A model generated the notes under the pieces. That model had not been told where the DNA came from and ran no database searches. It saw only the letters and a list, made by a program, of their open reading frames with translations. From contig JAFYQA010000074.1 in the NCBI GenBank assembly GCA_017547315.1, positions 1-8,201 on the forward strand: 8,201 bases of DNA, in the 5' to 3' direction. Positions 1 through 6,679 of this stretch are shown in pieces. The DNA is from Roseburia sp. GTDB taxonomy: Bacteria > Bacillota_A > Clostridia > Lachnospirales > Lachnospiraceae. Both the position numbers and the translations under genes were made by a program. Position 1 is the stretch's first letter. The number at the start of each line of letters is the position of its first letter.

Positions 1-283
1 CGTGTCTATGCAGAAAATTCCTCAAAATTGTGAAACCCTTAGCGAACGGGAAAAATCACGTTTCCGGCATCTGCAAAATTAGACTTTCAAACATTTCTTC
101 ACAACAAACAAAAATATCTTTTCTAAAATGCTTGGCACTATCCAAAGACTTCATGAAAGAAATACATCACATTCTGCGAGCCATGAATAATCCGCTAACC
201 GAAAGATTATCCTATCGAATTGCGAATGTCACAATAACTTTTATCATTCATAAAAATTTATAAATATTACATACGATAGCCTT
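1..283. other. No recognisable gene; possible decayed minus-strand coding sequence
   Basis: Nothing here can be assigned. A plus-strand frame is open from the window edge to a TAA at 261-263, but its product has almost no Asp or Glu and is rich in Ile, Ser and Lys, unlike the real proteins nearby. On the minus strand, short frames with a more protein-like composition follow one another: one from 228 to 151 (includes ADYSWLAECDVFLS) and one from 154 to 56 (MKSLDSAKHFRKDIF...). They overlap as ATGA, but the first has no start codon. This could be a frameshifted remnant or chance. No terminator hairpin with a U-run is visible after the kinase stop. Confidence 0.3.
169..229. repeat. Imperfect long hairpin downstream of the kinase gene
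   Basis: On the plus strand ACATTCTGCGA (169-179) pairs with TTGCGAATGT (220-229), ten pairs with one bulged T and one G-U. Inside it, ATAATC (187-192) pairs with GATTAT (205-210) around a 12-base loop. The two helices are separated by a 7/9-base internal loop. There is no T-run, so it is not an intrinsic terminator. It may be a folded 3' end of the kinase mRNA or chance in AT-rich DNA. Confidence 0.3.
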
Positions 284-1492
284 TTATGGTTGATTTAAGA
301 GTTGGTCTAATAGGGTGTACATTTTTTTGATGTCGATTGGTTTACTTAAATGGCCGTTCATTCCAGCTTCTAAGGATTTTTTTACATCTTCTTCAAATGC
401 ATTTGCTGTCATTGCAATAATTGGAATCTGTGCTCCATCCACTCTATTCTCCATAGACCGAATCTTTTTTGCCGCCTCTAATCCATCCATTACTGGCATA
501 CGAATATCCATCAGAATGACATCAAAATACCCTTCTTCTCTACTTGTAAACGCCTCAATAGCCTCTTCACCATTCAAAGCTACTTCTACTTCAAAGTGTT
601 TATGTAATAATATATTTCTGGCGATTTCGATATTAATATCACTATCTTCTACGATTAAAGCTCTCTTTCCTGTAAAGTCATATGTGCTCCGCTTTGTACC
701 ATCTTCTCTTCCCATCGCATTGTTATGTTTTGGTGTAACTTCGACAGTGATTGTAAAAATGGTTTCCTCGCCTTTTTTACTCTGAACTTCAATATGTCCA
801 TTCATTAACTCTACGATATTTTTGGTAATCGCAAGTTCTAATCCCGAACCATTATACAAGGTACGACTTTCTCCGTAAATATGTTCAAATGGTTCAAAAA
901 TCACCGGCATCTGTGCTTCATCAATTCCAATTCCATTATCAGTTATCCGAAACTGAAGCATACACTTTCCACTGTCTTCCGATAGTACTTTTGTTTCTAC
1001 TGATATCGTACCTTGGGATGGTGTTGATTTCACGGCACTATCTACTACATACATAATAGCTTTTCTTAATTTTCTATTATCAAAGATGTAATATTTTTCC
1101 AATTCATTCAACACAGAAAACTCGAAATGCAACTGTTTCGCATCTGTTAATCGCAAACTCCGCTCTTTTATCTCTCCTAAAAAAGCTTCGCTTTCGACAA
1201 CATCTGTTTCTAACGCAATCTTTCCAGATTCTAAATCTGATAAACTTAGAATATCATTCACAAAAGAAAGTAAAAACTGGGCTGATTGTTCTATTTTATC
1301 CAGATTCTCATCTATCTTAGCCGGCAATGTTTCGTTTTCTCTACTCAAATATGACAATCCAATAATTGCATTTAACGGCGTACGAATTTCGTGACTCATA
1401 CGACTTAGAAAGTCATTTTTCTTCTGATTCGATCGTTCTGCTGCTTCTAATGCTTCTATTAAGTTCTTAATCTGATTTGAATGCTCTGCCAT
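284..1492 (-). CDS. Cytosolic hybrid sensor histidine kinase (HisKA-HATPase-REC) with degenerate ATP site
   Basis: The 402-residue protein has three modules and no sensor. HisKA carries FLSRMSHEIRTPLN with phospho-acceptor H34. A HATPase_c domain spans about 115-250, and a receiver domain about 275-400. The receiver is complete: acidic pair E282/D283, phospho-acceptor D329 in VILMDIRMPVMDG, T362 and K384 (LSKPID). There is no signal peptide, membrane segment, PAS or GAF domain; only a short coiled-coil-like helix precedes HisKA. In the ATPase the G1 box DNGIGI (185-190) and F box FEPF are normal. The N box reads YVVDSAVKST (148-157), where relatives have NLLSNAVKFT, so the metal-binding Asn is Ser152. 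The G2 box is GSGLELA instead of G(T/S)GLGLA. ATP-dependent kinase activity is therefore doubtful, and it may act in a phosphorelay or as a partner of another kinase. The start is fixed by an in-frame stop just upstream; the ribosome site (AAGAG) is weak. It has its own promoter. Confidence 0.93.
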   Translation of the reverse strand: MAEHSNQIKNLIEALEAAERSNQKKNDFLSRMSHEIRTPLNAIIGLSYLSRENETLPAKIDENLDKIEQSAQFLLSFVNDILSLSDLESGKIALETDVVESEAFLGEIKERSLRLTDAKQLHFEFSVLNELEKYYIFDNRKLRKAIMYVVDSAVKSTPSQGTISVETKVLSEDSGKCMLQFRITDNGIGIDEAQMPVIFEPFEHIYGESRTLYNGSGLELAITKNIVELMNGHIEVQSKKGEETIFTITVEVTPKHNNAMGREDGTKRSTYDFTGKRALIVEDSDINIEIARNILLHKHFEVEVALNGEEAIEAFTSREEGYFDVILMDIRMPVMDGLEAAKKIRSMENRVDGAQIPIIAMTANAFEEDVKKSLEAGMNGHLSKPIDIKKMYTLLDQLLNQP

Positions 1493-1524
1493 GTGTTCTC
1501 TTCTTTCTCTATTACTAAAGTACT

Positions 1525-1552
1525 ATTATAGCAACAATTCCTCTTTTTGCAA
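1525..1552 (-). promoter_or_regulatory. Sigma-A-type promoter of the hybrid kinase gene
   Basis: On the minus strand TTGCAA (1552-1547) is followed after 16 bases by a perfect TATAAT (1530-1525). Transcription would start near 1517, about 25 bases before the ATG at 1492. No hairpin-plus-U terminator is visible between the rsmF stop and this site, so read-through from rsmF may add to expression. Confidence 0.75.
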
Positions 1553-1583
1553 GAAAAAAATCCTTTCCCAAACTCCATTCTGT

Positions 1584-2996
1584 CTACATCATGCGCAAGC
1601 CTTTTGGATAATGATTCTTCAATACACTTCCCGCTAATTTTGCCCAGCCGATACTATAATCATCGGCATTGATCAGATACCATCCCTTTTCGCCATCGAG
1701 ATTCAAAGTCTGTCCCTTTAAATACGCCTTTATCTCATAACTGTCTGCCGTATAAGATACCGTATGAAGGACATCCTCTTTATGAAGCGCCAATGCCAAC
1801 GCATGTGACGGCTCAAAGCGATTCTTCTTTAACGTTCCCAAATGTAATCCCGGTCTTAATACCTTAATTCCCTTTAAGGAAGGCATTTCTTCTGGTATCA
1901 AATAAATCTGATCACCAAACTTTATTTTATTTCCTGTCGGAATTTCCCTTAAATTCTCTTTACAGAACTGTAAAAACTCTTCACAATCTTTATCCGATAT
2001 TCCTTTTTCCGGTGGATTCTTACAATATCCCTGATAATCTGAGAGCTGACCATCCTTTTCTAATACTGCCAGATAATGTCCTTCTCCCTTTAAAAGATGT
2101 GGCCATAAACGAATCGTATTCGCAATCTGTTCTGCCATATCATCACGTACAGATTCTTCCATACTGCCAGCCGTTTTATCATTTATATACCAGTCCAAAT
2201 TTCCCGCTGACATTCCTTCGTATGATTTAGCTGGTATGGTATGAAAATTGGTATGACAATTTAAGAAACGGTAAATACTACCTTCATTTTCCATCGGTGC
2301 AAAAGTACAGGTAGAATATACAATGCGTCCTCCCGGCTTTAACATAGATGCTGCACATTCTAAAATTTCATCCTGTCGCTCTCCACAGATGCGTACATTC
2401 TCTAGGCTCCACTCACCACACGCATCTTCATTCTTTCGAAACATTCCTTCTCCAGAACATGGTGCATCTACCAATATCTTATCAAAATATCCCTCAAACA
2501 ATTCCGCCAGACGTGCAGGCGTCTCATTTAATACTACCGCATTTGTAATGCCAAGACGCTCAATATTCTCGGATAATATTTTGGCACGGGCAGGATGTAT
2601 CTCGTTACAGATAAACATTCCTTTGCCCTGCATCTTGGTGGCAATCTGGGTACTTTTTCCTCCCGGTGCTGCACACAAATCCAAAATCCGCTCTCCCGGC
2701 TTTACATCCAGATACTCTACCGGCGCCATAGCACTCGGCTCCTGAATATAATATACACCTGCTTCGTGATATGGATGTTTGCCCGGTGTATCTTCTGCGT
2801 CGTAATAATATCCATTTTCACACCATGGAACTTCTGTTAGGTTAAATGGTACCTTCTCTAAAAAAATGTCTTTTTGTACTTTTAAAGGGTTTATACGAAG
2901 CGACTGGTACTTCGCATGTTCATAACTTTGCTCAAACGCTTCGTACTCTGCTCCCATCATAGTTTTCATTCTATCTACAAAATCCTGTGGTAACAT
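1584..2996 (-). CDS. rsmF: RsmF-type 16S rRNA (cytosine-C5) methyltransferase
   Basis: This RsmB/NOP2/Sun-family RNA m5C methyltransferase acts with S-adenosylmethionine on 16S rRNA; E. coli RsmF targets C1407 and E. faecium EfmM targets C1404, both near the decoding site. Residues here are numbered from an upstream in-frame ATG at 3008. An N-terminal RsmF domain (LPQDFVDRM..., SLRINPLK) leads to the SAM fold with motif I ILDLCAAPGGKST (108-120). Motif IV is VDAPCSGEGMF (C184) and motif VI is YSTCTF (C234, the expected nucleophile), so both cysteines are present. The C-terminal third is PUA-like, with LRPGLHLGTLKKNRFEPSHALALAL and a closing GWAKLAGSVLKNHYPKGLR. The AAAGG ribosome site abuts the ATG at 3008 but sits about 12 bases before the ATG at 2996, whose product begins MLPQDF as relatives do, so I choose 2996. 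The gene follows the GTPase-nuclease by about 46 bases with no terminator between. The exact target cytosine cannot be read from sequence. Confidence 0.94.
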   Translation of the reverse strand: MLPQDFVDRMKTMMGAEYEAFEQSYEHAKYQSLRINPLKVQKDIFLEKVPFNLTEVPWCENGYYYDAEDTPGKHPYHEAGVYYIQEPSAMAPVEYLDVKPGERILDLCAAPGGKSTQIATKMQGKGMFICNEIHPARAKILSENIERLGITNAVVLNETPARLAELFEGYFDKILVDAPCSGEGMFRKNEDACGEWSLENVRICGERQDEILECAASMLKPGGRIVYSTCTFAPMENEGSIYRFLNCHTNFHTIPAKSYEGMSAGNLDWYINDKTAGSMEESVRDDMAEQIANTIRLWPHLLKGEGHYLAVLEKDGQLSDYQGYCKNPPEKGISDKDCEEFLQFCKENLREIPTGNKIKFGDQIYLIPEEMPSLKGIKVLRPGLHLGTLKKNRFEPSHALALALHKEDVLHTVSYTADSYEIKAYLKGQTLNLDGEKGWYLINADDYSIGWAKLAGSVLKNHYPKGLRMM

Positions 2997-3042
2997 CGTT
3001 CTTCTCATCCTTTCTGCAATCTGAAACTGCAGGTTCTATCAT

Positions 3043-5697
3043 CTAATCATCTTTCAAACGTTCTAAAGCTTTTAATGTAGCCTCATCTGCTGCATCCAAC
3101 AGATAGTTATGCATCTTTTCCTTTTTCTCATCAATCGTTGTCAACGATTCTTCCCTTGCTGCTTTCAACTCTAGTTCTAATTCTTTTGCTGACAACAAAA
3201 AGCATCCCTGTCCCCTGATAATAATCTGTTCTAAACCATCCGATGTAGCGACTGTTACGTGATATTTTCTTCCGTTTTCATGTGCAAATTTCTCGATATA
3301 CGCATCCGCAGTCTCTGCTTCTTTGGTATAGACCACATGAATGTTATGATAATCAAAAATCTCCGTTTTGTGTCCTACCACACGATAAGCATCAAATACT
3401 ACAATTAACTGGCACTTACGGACACCCTGATAATCACAAAGCATATCTAATAATTTTCCTCTGGCAGCGTCTACATTTTGCTCCGCCAATTCTTTTAAAT
3501 CAGCAAATGCATAAATAATGTTATAACCATCCACCAATAAATACTTTTCCTTATTTATCTTTTTCTGTGGAATATAATCTCCAGCGGATTCGCTACGAAT
3601 TACCTTTTTTGCAGCCGTCTTATGGGTAGACCACTTTTTTACATCTTCTTTCCCATGAGCATTCGAACGATAGGTTCGATTCAAAATTTCATCAATCTCG
3701 TCTGTACCGATAATCACATCTTCCGTACTCTGTCGCTGCATAGTCGGCATTCCTTTATCTATAGAAGCATCTCTTCCACCACCAAGCAAACGTCCTGGCA
3801 GATGCATATACTCTTCCACCTGATCCCATTCCACGATAAATCCTGCGCCATGTGCGCAAAAAACGGACGAAGACGGGTTTCTCGTATCTCTATCTGCATC
3901 ATATCCTAACTTTTCACAGACCTCTTCCGTATTATGACAAGGTTTGTAACCTCCTAGTGTCAAAGTCAATCTGCCTTCGCCTCTAGAATACGCATTTACT
4001 TCTTTTTGATAGTTCTGCATACAGGACACCGGGGCACTTCCAATTAAAACACTTGCATTCCCCTCCATAAAAGGTCCCGTCATACTACCATACATTTTTT
4101 CGATGTCTGTCATGGCACGTCCAACTAACCCCTGTGGTAGTTCTAAACGGAAGTCATAATATGGCTCTAATAACACAGACTCCGCTTGCATTAACCCCTG
4201 TCTGACTGCACGATACGTAGACTGTCTGAAGTCACCGCCTTCGGTATGCTTCGTATGTGCACGTCCATTGATTAACGTAATCTTCATATCTGTAATTTCA
4301 GAACCTGTCAAAACTCCGACATGCTGTTTCTCCTCTAAATGAGTTAAAATCAAACGCTGCCAATTTTTTGCCAGAATATCTTCACTACAATCTGTACAAA
4401 ACTGCATGCCACTTCCTAATTCACCCGGTTCTAACAATAAATGTACTTCTGCATAATGACGCAATGGTTCAAAATGACCGACGCCTTCTACGGTATTTGC
4501 GATGGTCTCTTTGTAAACGATATTTCCCATTCCGAAAGCAATCTCTACGCCAAAACGCTCCCATACCATACGCTGTATAATCTCGATCTGCACTTCCCCC
4601 ATGATTTGTGCATGGATTTCCTGCAACGATTCGTTCCATACAATATGAAGCTCCGGCTCTTCTTCCTCTAGCATCCGAAGTTTTGGTAACATCTGCACCG
4701 CAGCCACATCCTCTGGCAACAAAATCTTATAACTCAATACTGGCTCTAAAACAGGCAACAAACTGGGTGTTCCCTCTCCTAATACCATGCCAGGCTTCGT
4801 ATGTTCTAAACCGATTACTGCGCAAACAGTTCCAGTTTCTGCCTCTGAAACCGTTTCATATTTACTTCCGGAATAGATGCGAATCTGACTTATTTTTTCT
4901 TCACCAATGATATCTCTGACCTTTAACGTACCACCAGTCACTTTTAAATAGGTCATTCGCATATTCTGCTCATCTCTTGCAATTTTAAAAACTTTTGCTC
5001 CAAATGTTTCTTTATAAGAAGGAACCCTTATCCACTGATAAAAACCTTCTAAAAATGTTTCTACTCCTGTCATTTTTAGTGCAGAACCAAAGCAACACGG
5101 ATAGACCAGACGTTTTTCGATTAATTCCTGAATTACTTCTTTTTCTAACTGCCCTGCTTCCAGAAACTGCTCCATAGCTGCTTCTTCTGCCATCGCAACT
5201 TCTTCATAAAACTCTTCTGTATCTGTAATCGAAAAGTCTACACAACAGTCCGATAACTCCTGCTTTACTTCTGCAAGCAGTGCTTCTTTCTCACATCCCT
5301 GCTGATCCATTTTATTTACAAATAAGAAAACCGGCACTTCATAACGCTTTAACAAACGCCACAGCGTCTTCGTATGGGCCTGTACACCGTCTGCACCATT
5401 TACCACTAAAATCGCATAATCCAATACGGACAATGTACGCTCCATCTCGGATGAAAAATCTACATGCCCCGGCGTATCCAATAAAGTAATCTGTAAATCT
5501 TTATATTCTAATACAGCCTGTTTCGAAAAAATAGTGATACCACGCTCTTTTTCCATTTTATCCGTGTCTAAATAAGCGTCCTGGTTATCTACACGCCCCA
5601 ATTTTCGAATCTTGCCACTTGTATATAAAAGTCCTTCTGATAAGGTCGTCTTTCCGGCGTCTACATGCGCCAATATTCCTACAACAATTTTCTTCAT
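3043..5697 (-). CDS. Tet(M)/EF-G-like translational GTPase fused to Rae1/YacP-like NYN endoribonuclease
   Basis: This 884-residue protein has two complete modules. Residues 1-~680 are a ribosome-binding GTPase of the Tet(M)/EF-G group. G1 is AHVDAGKTT (K16), G2 ERGITI (T55), G3 DTPGH (74-78), G4 NKMD (128-131) and G5 SAL (205-207). The catalytic His is H78. Domains II-V follow, with the domain IV signature NGRAHTKHTEGGDFR near 477-491. Residues ~680-716 are a basic linker. Residues ~717-884 form a PIN-fold NYN domain like B. subtilis YacP/Rae1 (about 170 residues), with LLVDGYNIIYAF (D723, N726), R746, VVFDA (D769), KEAETADAYIEK (D798) and VATSDGLEQ (D820), so the acidic nuclease pocket looks intact. 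Rae1 is known to cleave mRNA in the ribosomal A site. By inference, the GTPase half brings or gates the nuclease on stalled ribosomes. Standard annotation may call it tetracycline resistance; the domain IV loop differs from Tet(M)/Tet(O), so I do not. It is followed closely by rsmF, probably in one operon. Confidence 0.93.
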   Translation of the reverse strand: MKKIVVGILAHVDAGKTTLSEGLLYTSGKIRKLGRVDNQDAYLDTDKMEKERGITIFSKQAVLEYKDLQITLLDTPGHVDFSSEMERTLSVLDYAILVVNGADGVQAHTKTLWRLLKRYEVPVFLFVNKMDQQGCEKEALLAEVKQELSDCCVDFSITDTEEFYEEVAMAEEAAMEQFLEAGQLEKEVIQELIEKRLVYPCCFGSALKMTGVETFLEGFYQWIRVPSYKETFGAKVFKIARDEQNMRMTYLKVTGGTLKVRDIIGEEKISQIRIYSGSKYETVSEAETGTVCAVIGLEHTKPGMVLGEGTPSLLPVLEPVLSYKILLPEDVAAVQMLPKLRMLEEEEPELHIVWNESLQEIHAQIMGEVQIEIIQRMVWERFGVEIAFGMGNIVYKETIANTVEGVGHFEPLRHYAEVHLLLEPGELGSGMQFCTDCSEDILAKNWQRLILTHLEEKQHVGVLTGSEITDMKITLINGRAHTKHTEGGDFRQSTYRAVRQGLMQAESVLLEPYYDFRLELPQGLVGRAMTDIEKMYGSMTGPFMEGNASVLIGSAPVSCMQNYQKEVNAYSRGEGRLTLTLGGYKPCHNTEEVCEKLGYDADRDTRNPSSSVFCAHGAGFIVEWDQVEEYMHLPGRLLGGGRDASIDKGMPTMQRQSTEDVIIGTDEIDEILNRTYRSNAHGKEDVKKWSTHKTAAKKVIRSESAGDYIPQKKINKEKYLLVDGYNIIYAFADLKELAEQNVDAARGKLLDMLCDYQGVRKCQLIVVFDAYRVVGHKTEIFDYHNIHVVYTKEAETADAYIEKFAHENGRKYHVTVATSDGLEQIIIRGQGCFLLSAKELELELKAAREESLTTIDEKKEKMHNYLLDAADEATLKALERLKDD

Positions 5698-5709
5698 ATA
5701 TAATAACTA

Positions 5710-5714
5710 CTCCT
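5710..5714 (-). promoter_or_regulatory. Shine-Dalgarno AGGAG of the GTPase-NYN gene, long spacing
   Basis: AGGAG ends 12 bases before the ATG at 5697. The spacing is at the long end of normal, but the following MKKIVVGILAHVDAGKTT is the expected N-terminus of a translational GTPase, so the start is secure. Confidence 0.7.
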
Positions 5715-5732
5715 AGTCTCCATACTATGACC

Positions 5733-5751
5733 ATTATACCTTATCATACCA
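5733..5751 (-). promoter_or_regulatory. Candidate promoter(s) for GTPase-NYN / rsmF operon
   Basis: Two possible -10 elements sit between the upstream terminator and the gene: an extended -10 TGGTATGAT (5751-5743) and a perfect TATAAT (5738-5733). Neither has a convincing -35 at 16-18 bases, so the extended -10 is my preferred reading. The location, directly after a strong terminator and about 35-55 bases before the start codon, is what makes a promoter here likely. Confidence 0.5.
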
Positions 5752-5786
5752 CAACTTTCTCCCAAAAGAAAGGACAGCATTCCAAC

Positions 5787-5828
5787 AAAAAACTGCCACA
5801 GAATGTTTCCATTCCGTGACAGTCGTTT
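5787..5828 (-). terminator. Strong intrinsic terminator of the sleB-like gene
   Basis: On the minus strand ACTGTCACGGAATG and CATTCTGTGGCAGT form a 14-bp stem (two G-U pairs) closed by a GAAA tetraloop and followed by TTTTTT. The stem starts six bases after the SleB stop. An A-run precedes it, so on the plus strand the same structure ends in GTTTTT and could work in both directions. It separates the sleB unit from the GTPase-nuclease unit. Confidence 0.9.
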
Positions 5829-6434
5829 TTAATAACAAAAATAATGTCCGCCAATTTTAATATCCAAATTACGTGTTAATTTCTTTGTTGCAAAATATAA
5901 TGTATCTTCTCTTACAATGTTGGTATTTCCGTTTAACACTGCGTAGATTGTTGCATATTCTCTTTCTGTCGGTTCTGCTGTATCTCTTAACTTCCATGAT
6001 GCAAACTGTACCGGTTTTTTCTGACTTAATACATCGTATAAAGTACTTGGGAATTCTTCCGAAACGATACGGTTAAAGATAACCTCTACTACAGCCTGCT
6101 GTCCGCCATCTGATTCTCCTCTGGCCTCTACCCATAAAATCTTTGCAAGCAAATCAATCTCTTCTTCTGTCAACTGAATGCCCCAACGATTTTGGTAAAT
6201 CTTTTCTTCTGAGTCACCGAAATTTACTCTTACTTCGATAGACTCACTTTCATTGTTATATAATTTCACTAAATTCGTATCGTTCTTTACAAATGATACT
6301 ACGTTTTCTTTCTCGGTTGCAAATGATAATTCGGAAATCGGTAACGCTGAATTGTTTTCACCTAATCCCTGCTGGCTGGACGTAACTGTTAAGCAAAGCA
6401 CCAACGCTAACGCACCTGCTACGTTCATTGTCAT
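5829..6434 (-). CDS. SleB/CwlJ-type cell wall hydrolase (Hydrolase_2), secreted
   Basis: This 201-residue protein has a short hydrophobic N-terminus, a ~70-residue linker, and a SleB-type catalytic domain from about residue 88 to the end. The domain signature is clear: EEEIDLLAKILWVEARGE with the putative catalytic glutamate E103, then GGQQAVVEVIFNRI, FPSTLYDVL, PVQFASW and the C-terminal GGHYFCY. SleB enzymes are lytic transglycosylases acting on spore-cortex muramic-lactam peptidoglycan. In Clostridia, stand-alone homologues like this one may also act on the vegetative wall, so I do not assign the spore role firmly. The hydrophobic segment (NVAGALALVLCLTVT) would direct export, but no Lys or Arg precedes it, which is unusual for a signal peptide. 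No SLH, LysM or SPOR anchor is seen. A leader hairpin precedes it and a strong terminator closes it, so it is probably monocistronic. Confidence 0.9.
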   Translation of the reverse strand: MTMNVAGALALVLCLTVTSSQQGLGENNSALPISELSFATEKENVVSFVKNDTNLVKLYNNESESIEVRVNFGDSEEKIYQNRWGIQLTEEEIDLLAKILWVEARGESDGGQQAVVEVIFNRIVSEEFPSTLYDVLSQKKPVQFASWKLRDTAEPTEREYATIYAVLNGNTNIVREDTLYFATKKLTRNLDIKIGGHYFCY

Positions 6435-6444
6435 ATCTCATTTT

Positions 6445-6449
6445 CTCCT
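6445..6449 (-). promoter_or_regulatory. Shine-Dalgarno AGGAG serving two overlapping ATGs
   Basis: AGGAG lies 10 bases before the ATG at 6434 that opens the SleB frame, a good spacing. The same site is only 3 bases before an out-of-frame ATG at 6441, which opens a 27-codon ORF ending at 6358. The SleB frame has a TGA overlapping that upstream ATG, so the SleB protein cannot start further upstream in its own frame. The 10-base spacing favours the SleB start. Confidence 0.6.
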
Positions 6450-6477
6450 TCCACTAAATAAAAGACTTTTTATAAAA

Positions 6478-6508
6478 GCGGCAAATAAACATTTCATTTA
6501 TCTGCCGC
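6478..6508 (-). terminator. 12-bp leader hairpin between sleB promoter and start: attenuator or tatD terminator
   Basis: On the minus strand GCGGCAGATAAA pairs with TTTATTTGCCGC (12 pairs, one G-U) around the 7-base loop TGAAATG, followed at once by TTTTAT. It is GC-rich at the base, and the tail is a short U-run. It has terminator form but lies downstream of the candidate sleB promoter and 44 bases before the sleB start. It could therefore act as an attenuator or 5' stabilising hairpin in the sleB leader. Alternatively it ends read-through transcripts from tatD, which has no other clear terminator. The hairpin is seen; the role is inferred. Confidence 0.6.
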
Positions 6509-6524
6509 CGAACTACAAGTCTAC

Positions 6525-6552
6525 ATCTTACTGATTTTTTTATAAAAGTCAA
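6525..6552 (-). promoter_or_regulatory. Candidate sigma-A promoter for sleB-like gene
   Basis: On the minus strand the -35 hexamer TTGACT (6552-6547) is followed after 16 bases by TAAGAT (6530-6525), a 4-of-6 match to TATAAT. The expected start near 6518 would give a leader of about 80 bases that contains the hairpin at 6478-6508. The -35 is strong, the -10 modest and the spacing slightly short. The gap sequence is very AT-rich, so chance matches are possible. Confidence 0.55.
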
Positions 6553-6664
6553 ATTTTACGTTTTGGAAAAAAATGTAAATTTTTACTGCCATTTTACTAT
6601 ATTTCATCACAAAAACGGATGAATTCTCTACAAAAAAGCCAGTTTCAACTTTATCACACTAAAG

Positions 6665-6679
6665 CTTTACAGTGTAAAG
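6665..6679. repeat. 15-bp perfect palindrome in the tatD-sleB gap
   Basis: CTTTACA-G-TGTAAAG is a perfect 7+1+7 inverted repeat about 55 bases past the tatD stop and some 110 bases upstream of the candidate sleB promoter. On the minus strand the same left arm can instead pair with a downstream AGTGTGATAAAG, giving a competing hairpin (ACACT/AGTGT plus CTTTA/TAAAG). No U-run follows directly, so it is not a standard terminator. It could be an operator for a dimeric regulator or an RNA processing/stability structure for tatD mRNA. I do not recognise it as the box of a named regulator. Confidence 0.45.

Noticed and set aside
3..263. Plus-strand open frame reaching the left window edge
   Set aside because: Its product has almost no acidic residues, matches no family I recognise, and has no good ribosome site; the composition is that of a non-coding AT-rich frame.
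3009..3042. CTGCA/TGCAG hairpin between the GTPase-nuclease gene and rsmF
   Set aside because: The stem is only five base pairs with no U-run, too weak for a terminator, so an operon reading is kept.
3043..5697. Calling the GTPase a tetracycline-resistance gene tet(M)/tet(W)
   Set aside because: The domain IV tip lacks the SPVS-type loop, the protein is about 240 residues longer with a nuclease domain, and no mobile-element features surround it.
6550..6620. Minus-strand 23-codon ORF (starts MAVKIYIFF) before the sleB promoter
   Set aside because: There is no Shine-Dalgarno sequence, and it is extremely AT-rich and overlaps the candidate -35 and -10.
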